Positions 1 to 5,723 of a stretch of 6,646 nucleotides of DNA are shown here, one piece after another; the first letter of the stretch is position 1, and every line of letters starts with the position of its first letter. The notes beneath the pieces are model-generated. The model was not told the DNA's origin. It saw only the letters and a list, made by a program, of their open reading frames with translations, and searched no databases. The DNA lies in contig CANQEB010000137.1 of assembly GCA_947594085.1 (NCBI GenBank), positions 1 through 6,646 on the forward strand, given 5' to 3'. The position numbers and the translations under genes were made by a program. The DNA is from an uncultured Lachnospiraceae bacterium (GTDB lineage Bacteria > Bacillota > Clostridia > Lachnospirales > Lachnospiraceae).

Positions 1-279
1 CTGTCGACGCCCAATATTCCAAGCCGCCGGATCCGCCTGCGCGGGCTTGCTCCGGACGCACTGTACGAGGTGAGCGGCGCTGGAATCATAGGGAATACAG
101 AGGCTGATTCGTGTTCCGCCGCCGATGGAGCAGTCACATCGAAAAAAGAGGCAGGAGCCGGCTGTCCGGGAGAAACGGTCCGTTTGCATGGAGATACGCT
201 CATGCACGCCGGGTACATTGCGCAGCGTCCGAGAGGGGACTTTCAGGCCGTGATGCATCGCATACGGAAAGTAAAATAG
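1..279 (+). CDS. C-terminal fragment of probable GH36 alpha-galactosidase (5' end outside window)
   Basis: The frame is open from base 1 to a TAG stop at 277-279, so only the last 92 residues are present. Two stretches resemble the C-terminal beta-sandwich of GH36 alpha-galactosidases. One is RLRGLAPDALYEVSG near the left edge, like the family's 'L-G-L-D-P-D-A-x-Y'. The other is the tail GDTLMHAGYIAQRPRGDF, like 'GDELMNAGLxxxxxxGDF', followed by a basic end. About 33 residues of Ala/Gly/Glu/Ser-rich, low-conservation sequence lie between them. GH36 enzymes release terminal alpha-1,6-galactose from raffinose-type sugars or galactomannans; the catalytic domain lies off the window, so activity cannot be judged. 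The gene ends 49 bp before a strong terminator and appears unrelated to the van-type genes downstream. The family assignment is recognised from memory of motifs, not from a search. Confidence 0.68.
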   Translation: MSTPNIPSRRIRLRGLAPDALYEVSGAGIIGNTEADSCSAADGAVTSKKEAGAGCPGETVRLHGDTLMHAGYIAQRPRGDFQAVMHRIRKVK

Positions 280-327
280 CGCGGCGCCGGGAGGGTAAGG
301 CACGCCAATCATATGAAACAGATATAC

Positions 328-374
328 AAAAGCCATATTGCCAGATATTGATTGTACAAGGCAGTATGGCTTTT
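328..374 (+). terminator. Strong intrinsic terminator after the GH36 gene
   Basis: A 15-bp stem (328-342 with 360-374) contains a single G-U wobble and encloses a 17-nt loop. The 5' arm starts with AAAA and the 3' arm ends with TTTT followed by CTCTTT, so it could also work on the opposite strand. It lies 49 bp after the GH36 stop and about 60 bp before the vanR -10, insulating the two transcription units. Confidence 0.9.
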
Positions 375-384
375 CTCTTTATGA

Positions 385-442
385 AATTTTAATAAATTCT
401 CAGCAGAATTTACAGAAACGCTCCAGACGGATCTGATACAAT
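385..442 (+). promoter_or_regulatory. Predicted activator-dependent promoter of vanRS
   Basis: An extended -10 element, TGATACAAT (434-442), lies 33 bp before the vanR start codon. The -35 position (about 414-419, AGAAAC) is poor, as expected for a promoter needing an activator. Upstream are AT-rich units with an approximate 11-bp period: AATTTTAATAA (385-395), ATTCTCAGCAG (396-406) and AATTTACAGAA (407-417), a typical layout for an OmpR/PhoB-class regulator. AGAATTTACAG starts at 405, exactly 32 bp before the -10. The same spacing and a near-identical box occur before the carboxypeptidase gene. Autoregulation by VanR is inferred from this and from known van clusters. Confidence 0.6.
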
Positions 443-475
443 AAATTTATTAGCGCAGAAGGGGAGGGGAACGAT

Positions 476-1174
476 ATGGCGGATAAAATCCTGATCGTGG
501 ATGACGAAAAGGAGATTGCAGATCTGGTCGCGCTTTATCTGGAAAATGATAATTTTACCGTCTTCAGATTTTATACGGCGGAGGATGCGCTTGCCTGCAT
601 TCAGAAGGAAGAGTTAGATCTGGCAATTCTGGATCTCATGCTTCCGGGTATAAGCGGACTGCAGATCTGCAAAAGGATTCGGGAGAATCACAATTATCCG
701 ATCATCATGCTCACGGCGAAAGGGGAGGAGACGGACAAGATTACCGGATTGACTCTGGGAGCGGACGATTATATTACAAAGCCGTTCCTGCCTCTGGAGC
801 TTGTAGCCAGAGTGAAGGCGCAGCTGCGCAGATATAAAAGGTACAATATAGCGGAAGCGGGACGGCAGGAAGAGATCCTTGAGCATGCGGGACTTGTCAT
901 GAATATCAGCACGCATGAATGCACGCTGAATGAAAAGCCCCTGTCCCTCACTCCCACGGAGTTTTCCATTCTCCAGATTCTGTGCGAGAAAAAGGGAAAT
1001 GTCATCAGCGCGGAGGAATTGTTCCACCGGATCTGGAAGGATGAATATTTCAGCAAAAGCAGCAACACGATCACGGTTCATATCCGGCATCTGAGAGAGA
1101 AGATGGGCGATTCCTTTGAAAATCCGAAATATATCAAGACTGTCTGGGGGTGTGGGTACAAAATTGAAAGCTAA
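476..1174 (+). CDS. vanR: VanR-type response regulator, OmpR/PhoB family
   Basis: This is a 232-residue transcription factor with an N-terminal receiver domain (about 1-120) and a C-terminal winged-helix DNA-binding domain (about 135-232). The receiver has the acidic pair D9/D10, the phospho-acceptor D53 in LAILDLMLPG, T80 and K102 (ITKPF). It matches enterococcal VanR closely: MADKILIVDDEKEIADLV at the start, GADDYITKPF-PLELVARVKAQLRRYK, LSLTPTEFSIL, the DEYFSKSSNTITVHIRH recognition region, and the end NPKYIKTVWG-GYKIE. Phosphorylated VanR activates its own promoter and that of the van structural genes; here the plausible targets are vanRS itself and the carboxypeptidase. ATG 476 is preceded by GGGGAGGGG (461-469) with a 6-nt gap, supporting this start. 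Length equals the family norm, with no sign of damage. The 3' end overlaps vanS. Confidence 0.95.
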   Translation: MADKILIVDDEKEIADLVALYLENDNFTVFRFYTAEDALACIQKEELDLAILDLMLPGISGLQICKRIRENHNYPIIMLTAKGEETDKITGLTLGADDYITKPFLPLELVARVKAQLRRYKRYNIAEAGRQEEILEHAGLVMNISTHECTLNEKPLSLTPTEFSILQILCEKKGNVISAEELFHRIWKDEYFSKSSNTITVHIRHLREKMGDSFENPKYIKTVWGCGYKIES

Positions 1175-2375
1175 AGGACGGGAAATCATAAAGCTGCTCC
1201 TGCTGTGCGGGTGCGGCCTTCTGATATTTTACGGCATTTTTCATTATTTCGACGTCGCCTGGAACGGCTTCGCGGGGGACTGGTTCCGGGATCATTTCTT
1301 TGGCGAGGAGATTGGCTATACAGGGATCGGCGGGCAGGCCGTAGGGATGGATCAAATCTATTGGCTGCCGCTGAAGAGGCTGGTCTTTAAGGCGCTCTGC
1401 GCAATCGTGATCTTCTGGCTTATTGTGGTCTTTTTCGTATCCCGTTTTTATGCGAGGGCAAAAGTGAAGAAAAACGTCACGAGGATCAGCAGGGAAATCC
1501 AGGACTACATGCAGTCGGACAGACAGGCACAGGATATTTTTGAAAAGGAGCACGCGGAGATCGCGGCGCAGATCTCGGAGATCAAATCGACAATGCAGCA
1601 GCACGAGCAGATGCTGAAAGAGGAGGCGGCGAGAAAGAACGATCTGATCACCTATCTGGCGCATGATCTGAAGACGCCGCTGACTTCCGTGATCGGATAT
1701 CTGAGTCTGCTGGACGAGGCGCCGGATATGCCGCAGAAGCAGAAGGCCAGGTATACGGGAATCGCGCTGGACAAGGCGCGACGGCTGGAAACGCTGATCA
1801 ACGAGTTTTTTGATATTACGCGGTATAATCTGCAGCAGGTGGAGCTCGAGGAGGAGACCATCGACCTTTCCTATATGCTGGTGCAGATGGCGGATGAATT
1901 CTATCCGCTTCTGAGCGCGCATGGGAATCGGATAAACCTGCGAACAGAAGAGGGGATTACCATCCATGGCGATTCGGTCAGGCTCGCCCGGGTGTTCAAC
2001 AATATCCTGAAGAATGCAATCGCATACAGCTACCGCGATACCGTGATCGACGTCTGGACGGAATGCACAGGAAGGACGGAAAGTATAGAAGATACAGGAA
2101 ATGCGGAAGGTCAGAAAGAGATTAATAATGCGGAAAGCGCAGAGCGGGAAGTCAAAATTTTCTTTCGAAACAGTGGAAAGACGATTCCTGTCAGAAAGCT
2201 GGATTCCATTTTTGACAAATTCTTCCGTCTGGATGAGGCGAGAACGAGCAATACCGGAGGCGCGGGGCTGGGACTTGCGATCGCGAAGGAGATCGTCACT
2301 CTGCACGGAGGGAGCATAACGGCGGCGAGCGGGAATGAGCTGACGACCTTCTGCGTGTCATTGCCGGCCGAGTGA
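1152..2375 (+). CDS. vanS: VanS-type membrane sensor histidine kinase
   Basis: This partner kinase of VanR has 407 residues from the GTG start. The GTG is chosen because MGTKLKAK aligns with the VanS beginning MVIKLKNK, and the 23-nt overlap with vanR matches (from memory) the Tn1546 arrangement. A TTG at 1116 would add 12 residues but has no well-placed ribosome site. Membrane segments lie at about 12-33 and 77-99, enclosing a roughly 43-residue external loop, then a coiled linker. The dimerisation/phosphotransfer helix carries H171 in YLAHDLKTPLTSVIGYLSLL, followed by DEAPDMP, nearly identical to VanA-type VanS. The ATPase domain shows the N-box around N284-N288 (VFNNILKNAIAYS), the F-box FDKFFRLDEAR and the G2-box TGGAGLGLAIAKE. 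Unusually, the ATPase domain carries an approximately 27-residue polar insertion made of three 9-residue repeats (306-332). Kinase and phosphatase activity toward VanR are expected; the inducing ligand is not readable from sequence. Confidence 0.93.
   Translation: MGTKLKAKGREIIKLLLLCGCGLLIFYGIFHYFDVAWNGFAGDWFRDHFFGEEIGYTGIGGQAVGMDQIYWLPLKRLVFKALCAIVIFWLIVVFFVSRFYARAKVKKNVTRISREIQDYMQSDRQAQDIFEKEHAEIAAQISEIKSTMQQHEQMLKEEAARKNDLITYLAHDLKTPLTSVIGYLSLLDEAPDMPQKQKARYTGIALDKARRLETLINEFFDITRYNLQQVELEEETIDLSYMLVQMADEFYPLLSAHGNRINLRTEEGITIHGDSVRLARVFNNILKNAIAYSYRDTVIDVWTECTGRTESIEDTGNAEGQKEINNAESAEREVKIFFRNSGKTIPVRKLDSIFDKFFRLDEARTSNTGGAGLGLAIAKEIVTLHGGSITAASGNELTTFCVSLPAE
2067..2147 (+). repeat. Three degenerate in-frame 27-bp tandem repeats inside vanS
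   Basis: Units start at 2067, 2094 and 2121. Units 1 and 2 share ACAGGAA at their start, and units 2 and 3 share ATGCGGAA at the same offset (2101 and 2128). Each unit is nine codons, encoding TGRTESIED, TGNAEGQKE and INNAESAER. They fill a loop of the ATPase domain between VIDVWTEC and EVKIFFRN that is much shorter in VanA-type VanS. Expansion by tandem duplication, then divergence, is the simplest reading. Confidence 0.7.
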
Positions 2376-2404
2376 TATAGAAAAATATGCCGGAATAGCA
2401 CAGA

Positions 2405-2431
2405 CTGTATGAGCCCGCGGTGGTCATACAG
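2405..2431. repeat. Perfect 8-bp inverted repeat after vanS
   Basis: CTGTATGA (2405-2412) and TCATACAG (2424-2431) are exact reverse complements separated by 11 GC-rich bases that can extend the helix slightly. It begins 30 bp after the vanS stop. No U-tract follows (GCGGCGTC), so it is not a standard intrinsic terminator. It could be an mRNA-end stabilising hairpin or a protein-binding dyad. The symmetry is certain; the function is unknown. Confidence 0.5.
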
Positions 2432-2455
2432 CGGCGTCTTTGCAGAATCTCTGCA

Positions 2456-2525
2456 TTTTCTTAACGTTTTCTCAGGATTTTAAAAACAGAATCTTAAAGT
2501 ACAGGGGGCTCCTGTTCGGTAGAAT
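2456..2525 (+). promoter_or_regulatory. Predicted VanR-responsive promoter of the D,D-carboxypeptidase gene
   Basis: Tandem 11-bp units TTTTCTTAACG (2456-2466), TTTTCTCAGGA (2467-2477) and TTTTAAAAACA (2478-2488) are followed by AGAATCTTAAAG (2488-2499). A good -10, TAGAAT, lies at 2520-2525, with no usable -35 at the standard distance (AAGTAC). AGAATCT starts exactly 32 bp before this -10, as in the vanR promoter. TTCTCAG also occurs in both, one 11-bp unit further away here. This would correspond to the PY-type promoter of vanD operons. Predicted transcription starts near 2532, giving a leader of about 53 nt. Confidence 0.55.
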
Positions 2526-2547
2526 GAATGCTGAACAGGGGCTTTTT
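2508..2547 (+). terminator. Intrinsic terminator at the end of the vanRS transcript
   Basis: A 12-bp stem pairs GCTCCTGTTCGG (2508-2519) with CTGAACAGGGGC (2531-2542), including two G-U wobbles, around an 11-nt loop. TTTTT (2543-2547) follows. It lies about 130 bp after vanS and 20 bp before the carboxypeptidase ribosome site. The loop coincides with the predicted -10 of that gene. Reads as a barrier to read-through from vanRS; an attenuator in a longer leader is the alternative. Confidence 0.8.
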
Positions 2548-2566
2548 ACGAATGAATCATCGCGTT

Positions 2567-2578
2567 GGGGAGAGGAGG
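2567..2578 (+). promoter_or_regulatory. Ribosome binding site fixing the carboxypeptidase start
   Basis: GGGGAGAGGAGG lies 6 nt before ATG 2585. Two in-frame upstream ATGs (2528 and 2552) have no such site, and 2528 lies inside the terminator loop, so 2585 is the start. Confidence 0.85.
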
Positions 2579-2584
2579 CGCTTT

Positions 2585-3781
2585 ATGGGAGAGAATAGGG
2601 AATATGGAAAAGCGAGAAGATCTGAAAGAAGCCGAAAAACTGTAGGAAATGAGCGATACAAAGGAGCACAGAAATACAGAACGAAAAGACGAGGAGACAG
2701 GGGAAGCATATTCCCTCCGCTTATTCTGATCGCGCTTCTGATTTTGGGCTGTGGGGAAGTCTTTCATTCTTTGTCGGAGCAGCGGACTTTGACTGATGGG
2801 ACATTTTCCTTGATGCCCGAAGCGGAATACAGCAGGGAACATTCGGATGGAGACGTGCCAGAGGACCCGGAATATCCACAAGCTCGAGGGGAAGCTTGGA
2901 AGCAGGTGAATTCGGATGATCCGGACGGGAGCGTTCCGCAAATCAGCGTAGATCTGACGCAGCTTTACAGCCCGTATGCGATTCTGATCGACTTCGAGTC
3001 AGGGAAAATTCTGGCGGAGCAAGATGCACAGGCGAAAATTTATCCGGCTTCGCTGACGAAGATCATGACGGCTGTTCTGGCGGTTGAGAACACAGAGGAT
3101 ATGGAGGAAACGGTCACAGTCCCGGAAAATATTTTTCCGCAGCTGTATGCAGAGGATGCCTCTACGGCAGGCTTTCTGCCGGGAGAGAGCGCCCGCCTGT
3201 GGGATCTGCTGTATGGAATCCTTCTTCCGTCCGGCGCAGAGTGCTGCCTGACATTCGCTGAGAGGATTGCCGGATCGGAGGAGGATTTTGTGGAGATGAT
3301 GAACCAAAAAGCTGAGGAACTGGGACTCGCAGGCACGCATTTCTGCAACGCGACTGGGCTGCATGATCCGGAGCATTATTCTACTGTGAAGGATATCGCG
3401 GCTCTTCTTCGGTACGCTTTGCAGAGCGCGACCTTTTGGACGGCATTTACGGGCAGCCGGTACAGCGTCGCCCCGTCACAGCAGCATCCGGACGGATTTA
3501 CCTTTGTCAGTACGATGTTTTCATGTATGGAGAGCGCGGAGGTCGCCGGAGGAAGGATCCTGGGCGGAAAGACCGGATACACGGAGGAGGCAGGCCAGTG
3601 TCTGGCGAGCCTTGCGGAAATTGGCGGGAGAGAATATATCCTGGTGACGGCCAAAGCTCCGGGAACTCACGAGACAGAGCAATTTCATGTTCTTGACGCG
3701 CAGAATGTGTACAATCAGATTGGGACGGACAACGGGACAGGAGAGTTCGGCGGAGGAGAAGGATACTGGTGGGAGAGATGA
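2585..3781 (+). CDS. Membrane-anchored PBP-type serine D-Ala-D-Ala carboxypeptidase (VanY_D-like position)
   Basis: This 398-residue S11/DacA-family peptidase would remove the terminal D-Ala from peptidoglycan pentapeptides on the outer membrane face. It has a strongly basic cytoplasmic N-terminus (1-40), one hydrophobic segment (about 42-58), an acidic low-complexity linker (about 60-118), then the catalytic domain (about 120-380). Catalytic motifs are SxxK at S156-L-T-K159 within YPASLTKIMTA, the second motif SGA at 216-218 (LLPSGAECCL, where many family members have S-x-N), and K329-T-G331 in GGKTGYTEEAG. No C-terminal PBP5-type stalk or amphipathic anchor is visible; anchoring is N-terminal. 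ILGC ending at C56 weakly resembles a lipobox, but the long charged N-terminus argues against a lipoprotein. In vanD clusters a PBP-type carboxypeptidase, VanY_D, occupies this same place after vanS, where it removes D-Ala from residual normal precursors. Here no ligase genes follow, so a wall cross-linking or stress role is equally possible. Confidence 0.9.
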   Translation: MGENREYGKARRSERSRKTVGNERYKGAQKYRTKRRGDRGSIFPPLILIALLILGCGEVFHSLSEQRTLTDGTFSLMPEAEYSREHSDGDVPEDPEYPQARGEAWKQVNSDDPDGSVPQISVDLTQLYSPYAILIDFESGKILAEQDAQAKIYPASLTKIMTAVLAVENTEDMEETVTVPENIFPQLYAEDASTAGFLPGESARLWDLLYGILLPSGAECCLTFAERIAGSEEDFVEMMNQKAEELGLAGTHFCNATGLHDPEHYSTVKDIAALLRYALQSATFWTAFTGSRYSVAPSQQHPDGFTFVSTMFSCMESAEVAGGRILGGKTGYTEEAGQCLASLAEIGGREYILVTAKAPGTHETEQFHVLDAQNVYNQIGTDNGTGEFGGGEGYWWER

Positions 3782-3813
3782 TACCTGTTAGTAAATCTTA
3801 CATCGGAGGGAAA

Positions 3814-3857
3814 TTTAAGAATTTTTAAGATATGGCTTCCGAAATCTATGCTATATT
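3814..3857 (+). promoter_or_regulatory. Predicted regulated promoter of the SH3-domain gene
   Basis: A direct repeat TTTAAGA occurs at 3814-3820 and 3824-3830 (10-bp period). It is followed by an extended -10, TGCTATATT (3849-3857), with no recognisable -35. AGAATTTTTAAG starts at 3818, 34 bp before the -10, and resembles the boxes of the vanR and carboxypeptidase promoters. An OmpR-family activator bound next to the -35 region is the likely arrangement; which regulator is unknown. Confidence 0.5.
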
Positions 3858-3884
3858 GAAAATGGAAAGAATCAGTACGATTGG

Positions 3885-3896
3885 AAAGGGGAGAGG
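3885..3896 (+). promoter_or_regulatory. Ribosome binding site fixing the SH3-domain gene start
   Basis: AAAGGGGAGAGG ends 4 nt before ATG 3901. The in-frame ATG at 3832 lies upstream of the predicted -10 and would disrupt the signal peptide, so it is rejected as the start. Confidence 0.75.
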
Positions 3897-3900
3897 AAGT

Positions 3901-4371
3901 ATGCGGAAAAAGATTTTGTTTGCGGGCATTTGGCTGATGTTTCTATGTATAATGTCAATGCCGGAAATCCGGGTATCTGCGGCGGAAGGACAGGAAATGT
4001 TGAGCCTGTCGGAAATCTCGGAAAAGTCCAAAACGCCGAAAGTAGAAGTATTGAGGGAGATAACCCTGAATTTGGAATCGGCAGACCGGACTGGCAAGTC
4101 GGGCATAAGTTCGGCAGGAGAGACATCGGTACAAAGCGAACCTCTGGGACTTTTTTCCACAAAATATATCGTCACTGCAAAGAAGGCGTGCATGAGATCC
4201 GGGCCGGGCTGCCAGTATCCGGTTTCGGGAATCCTGTACAAGAATGACATTCTGTGGGTGCGTTCTGTCCGCAATGGCTGGGCCAGGTTCAAGGTGAACG
4301 GCAGATGGCGTTATATTTCAGAGCGCAGCATAAAAAGGGAGGCCGAGCGGACATTCTGGTTTCATCTGTAG
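3901..4371 (+). CDS. Small secreted protein with a bacterial SH3 (SH3b) domain
   Basis: This 156-residue exported protein starts with a classic signal peptide: MRKK, a hydrophobic core to about residue 20, and a likely cleavage after RVSA (around 27). A polar, Ser/Glu/Lys-rich linker follows (about 30-85) with no recognised domain. Residues about 88-145 read as an SH3b domain: 'VTAKKACMRSGPG' matches the usual 'V-T-A-x-x-L-N-V-R-S-G-P-G', followed by YPVSGILYKNDILWV, NGWARFKVNGRW-YIS and a basic end. Such domains typically bind peptidoglycan peptides or wall polymers and often sit beside wall hydrolases. No catalytic domain is visible, so it may be a wall-binding accessory or sensor protein. 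It lies 119 bp after the carboxypeptidase, with its own predicted promoter, and is convergent with the downstream kinase gene. Confidence 0.8.
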   Translation: MRKKILFAGIWLMFLCIMSMPEIRVSAAEGQEMLSLSEISEKSKTPKVEVLREITLNLESADRTGKSGISSAGETSVQSEPLGLFSTKYIVTAKKACMRSGPGCQYPVSGILYKNDILWVRSVRNGWARFKVNGRWRYISERSIKREAERTFWFHL

Positions 4372-4415
4372 CAGATATTTCGCAGACCTTATAAAGCAGC
4401 GAAGCTACACGAAAA

Positions 4416-5723
4416 TCATTGACAGACCGGGAAGCTTAGCGTGATAGAATAATGCTCCGGTGTGATATTGACACTGCAAAGTCCTTTCATTTGAGCCATC
4501 ATGGAGCGAATGTTTTTTACACCGATACCGGTTCCGTGAACATACTGGTTGGGCTGTGCGGGTTTGTTCCGAATCGTAATGTCGATATAGGACGGATGAT
4601 ACGCGGCGGACAGCTCTACAGGGGCCGTCCGGTCGGCGTATCTTTTTATGTTGGAGGCAAGGTTGTCGATGATCCGTCCCATATAGTCGGTGCAGATCTG
4701 TATCCGGACCGGTTCCCAGCGAAGCTGCTCTATGGATACCGGATAGCCGTCCGCCTCAAGCCGTCCGCAGAATTCGGAGAAATATTCTCCGAGCGCATAT
4801 TCGGCGTCCGCCGGTTCTTCCATCCGGAACGGTTGCTGGGTGTCGATCAGAAAAAATTCAAACAGCCGGTTTGACAGGTCGCGGATCTGTGTGGATTTTG
4901 CATAGGCCTTTTCGATATAATTGACACAGTCATCGTGGGACGGCTGCATTTTTGCGATTTCCAGAAAGGACATCAGTCCGGTCAGGGGAGTCCGCAGGTC
5001 GTGGGCCATGCCGAGCACAAGATCGTCCTGGGCGGCTTTCATCTGTTTTTCATTCCGTTCCTTTTCAATCAGCGCGAGGCGCATTTGGTTTAGACCTTCG
5101 GCAAGAGAGGCGAGCTCGTCCCTGCCCTTGACCGGGATATCGGAATCCAGAGTCCCAAGCTCGATCTTCGCGACACAGCGGCTGAGCCGCTGAATATATT
5201 TCACTTCTTTGCGGATGCCGAGCACAAAAAGCAGGAGCCAGACGGACATACTGACGACTGCGTCAAGGACATAGAGCAGCAGTCGGTACCTGGCTCTATA
5301 ATCCGCGTCAATGTAAACGTCGGCGTCCCCATCAGCGAAGGAAACTGTGTAGAAATACGGCCAGAAACGATGGAGCGCGACGGTTTCCGCCTCCCCGAAG
5401 ATCACGGTATCGGGGTAGGCGCTGTCGTAGAGCAGAACCCTTTTGCGGGAAACCATAAGGCGGGTGACCCCTTTCTTCCTGCTCCATACACTGAGACTGT
5501 CGGTATCCGTCGCCGGGATGCTTTTTTTCTTCACATAATTGCTAAGGTCATCTATGTATTTTCCCTCAGATTTATAAATGAGATCTGATCCGATGAAATA
5601 ATAGTCAAGGGCTTCCCCGCCAATCCAGAGGATCCCTGCAAATACAAGGATTGCCGCGAAAAAACCGAGCAGAAGAAGCCGCACCATTTTCCCTGTGAGA
5701 GTCTTATTGTTTTTCCGGTCCAA
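4416..5723 (-). CDS. Membrane sensor histidine kinase of a second two-component pair
   Basis: This 435-residue kinase has membrane segments at about 14-36 and 148-170 enclosing an external sensor region of about 110 residues with no recognised domain. A HAMP linker (about 171-223) follows, then the phosphotransfer helix with H241 in LVLGMAHDLRTPLTGLMSFLE. The ATPase domain has an N-box at IIDNLASNIKRYAD (N354/N358) and a short glycine box GTGIGVKN (397-404). A canonical DxGxG G1 box is missing, replaced by TIRNKP, which is also the style of VanS kinases. The start is TTG at 5723, supported by GGGGAAAGGGG seven nt upstream. It overlaps the response regulator by 20 nt, so the pair is co-transcribed and probably translationally coupled. 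The gene converges on the SH3-domain gene, whose stop lies 44 bp away. The signal is unknown; related pairs sense envelope stress or peptides. Confidence 0.92.
   Translation of the reverse strand: MDRKNNKTLTGKMVRLLLLGFFAAILVFAGILWIGGEALDYYFIGSDLIYKSEGKYIDDLSNYVKKKSIPATDTDSLSVWSRKKGVTRLMVSRKRVLLYDSAYPDTVIFGEAETVALHRFWPYFYTVSFADGDADVYIDADYRARYRLLLYVLDAVVSMSVWLLLFVLGIRKEVKYIQRLSRCVAKIELGTLDSDIPVKGRDELASLAEGLNQMRLALIEKERNEKQMKAAQDDLVLGMAHDLRTPLTGLMSFLEIAKMQPSHDDCVNYIEKAYAKSTQIRDLSNRLFEFFLIDTQQPFRMEEPADAEYALGEYFSEFCGRLEADGYPVSIEQLRWEPVRIQICTDYMGRIIDNLASNIKRYADRTAPVELSAAYHPSYIDITIRNKPAQPNQYVHGTGIGVKNIRSMMAQMKGLCSVNITPEHYSITLSFPVCQ

Noticed and set aside
111..392. A 93-codon plus-strand frame overlapping the GH36 end and the terminator
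   Set aside because: It runs through the terminator hairpin, is Arg-rich from out-of-frame reading, and conflicts with the GH36-like frame.
614..1189. A 191-codon minus-strand frame opposite vanR
   Set aside because: It is a shadow of the strongly conserved vanR frame with no recognisable protein features.
1134..2306. A 390-codon open frame on the minus strand opposite vanS
   Set aside because: It exactly mirrors vanS, its translation is Arg/Leu/Asp-rich with no domain, and it has no credible ribosome site. Conserved kinase motifs on the plus strand explain the region.
2405..2431. The inverted repeat after vanS as an intrinsic terminator
   Set aside because: No U-tract follows the stem; the hairpin at 2508-2547 is a much better terminator. 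Kept only as a repeat.
2731..2754. Possible lipobox (ILGC) in the carboxypeptidase membrane segment
   Set aside because: The long charged N-terminus before it is not a lipoprotein signal, and Leu at -2 is atypical.
4372..4415. A shared terminator between the convergent SH3 and kinase genes
   Set aside because: Only short TTCGC/GCGAA complementarity is present, with no U-tract on either strand, so I do not call one.
4452..4874. A 140-codon plus-strand frame within the second kinase gene
   Set aside because: It is antisense to the ATPase domain of the kinase. The product looks composed of complement codons and no ribosome site is visible.
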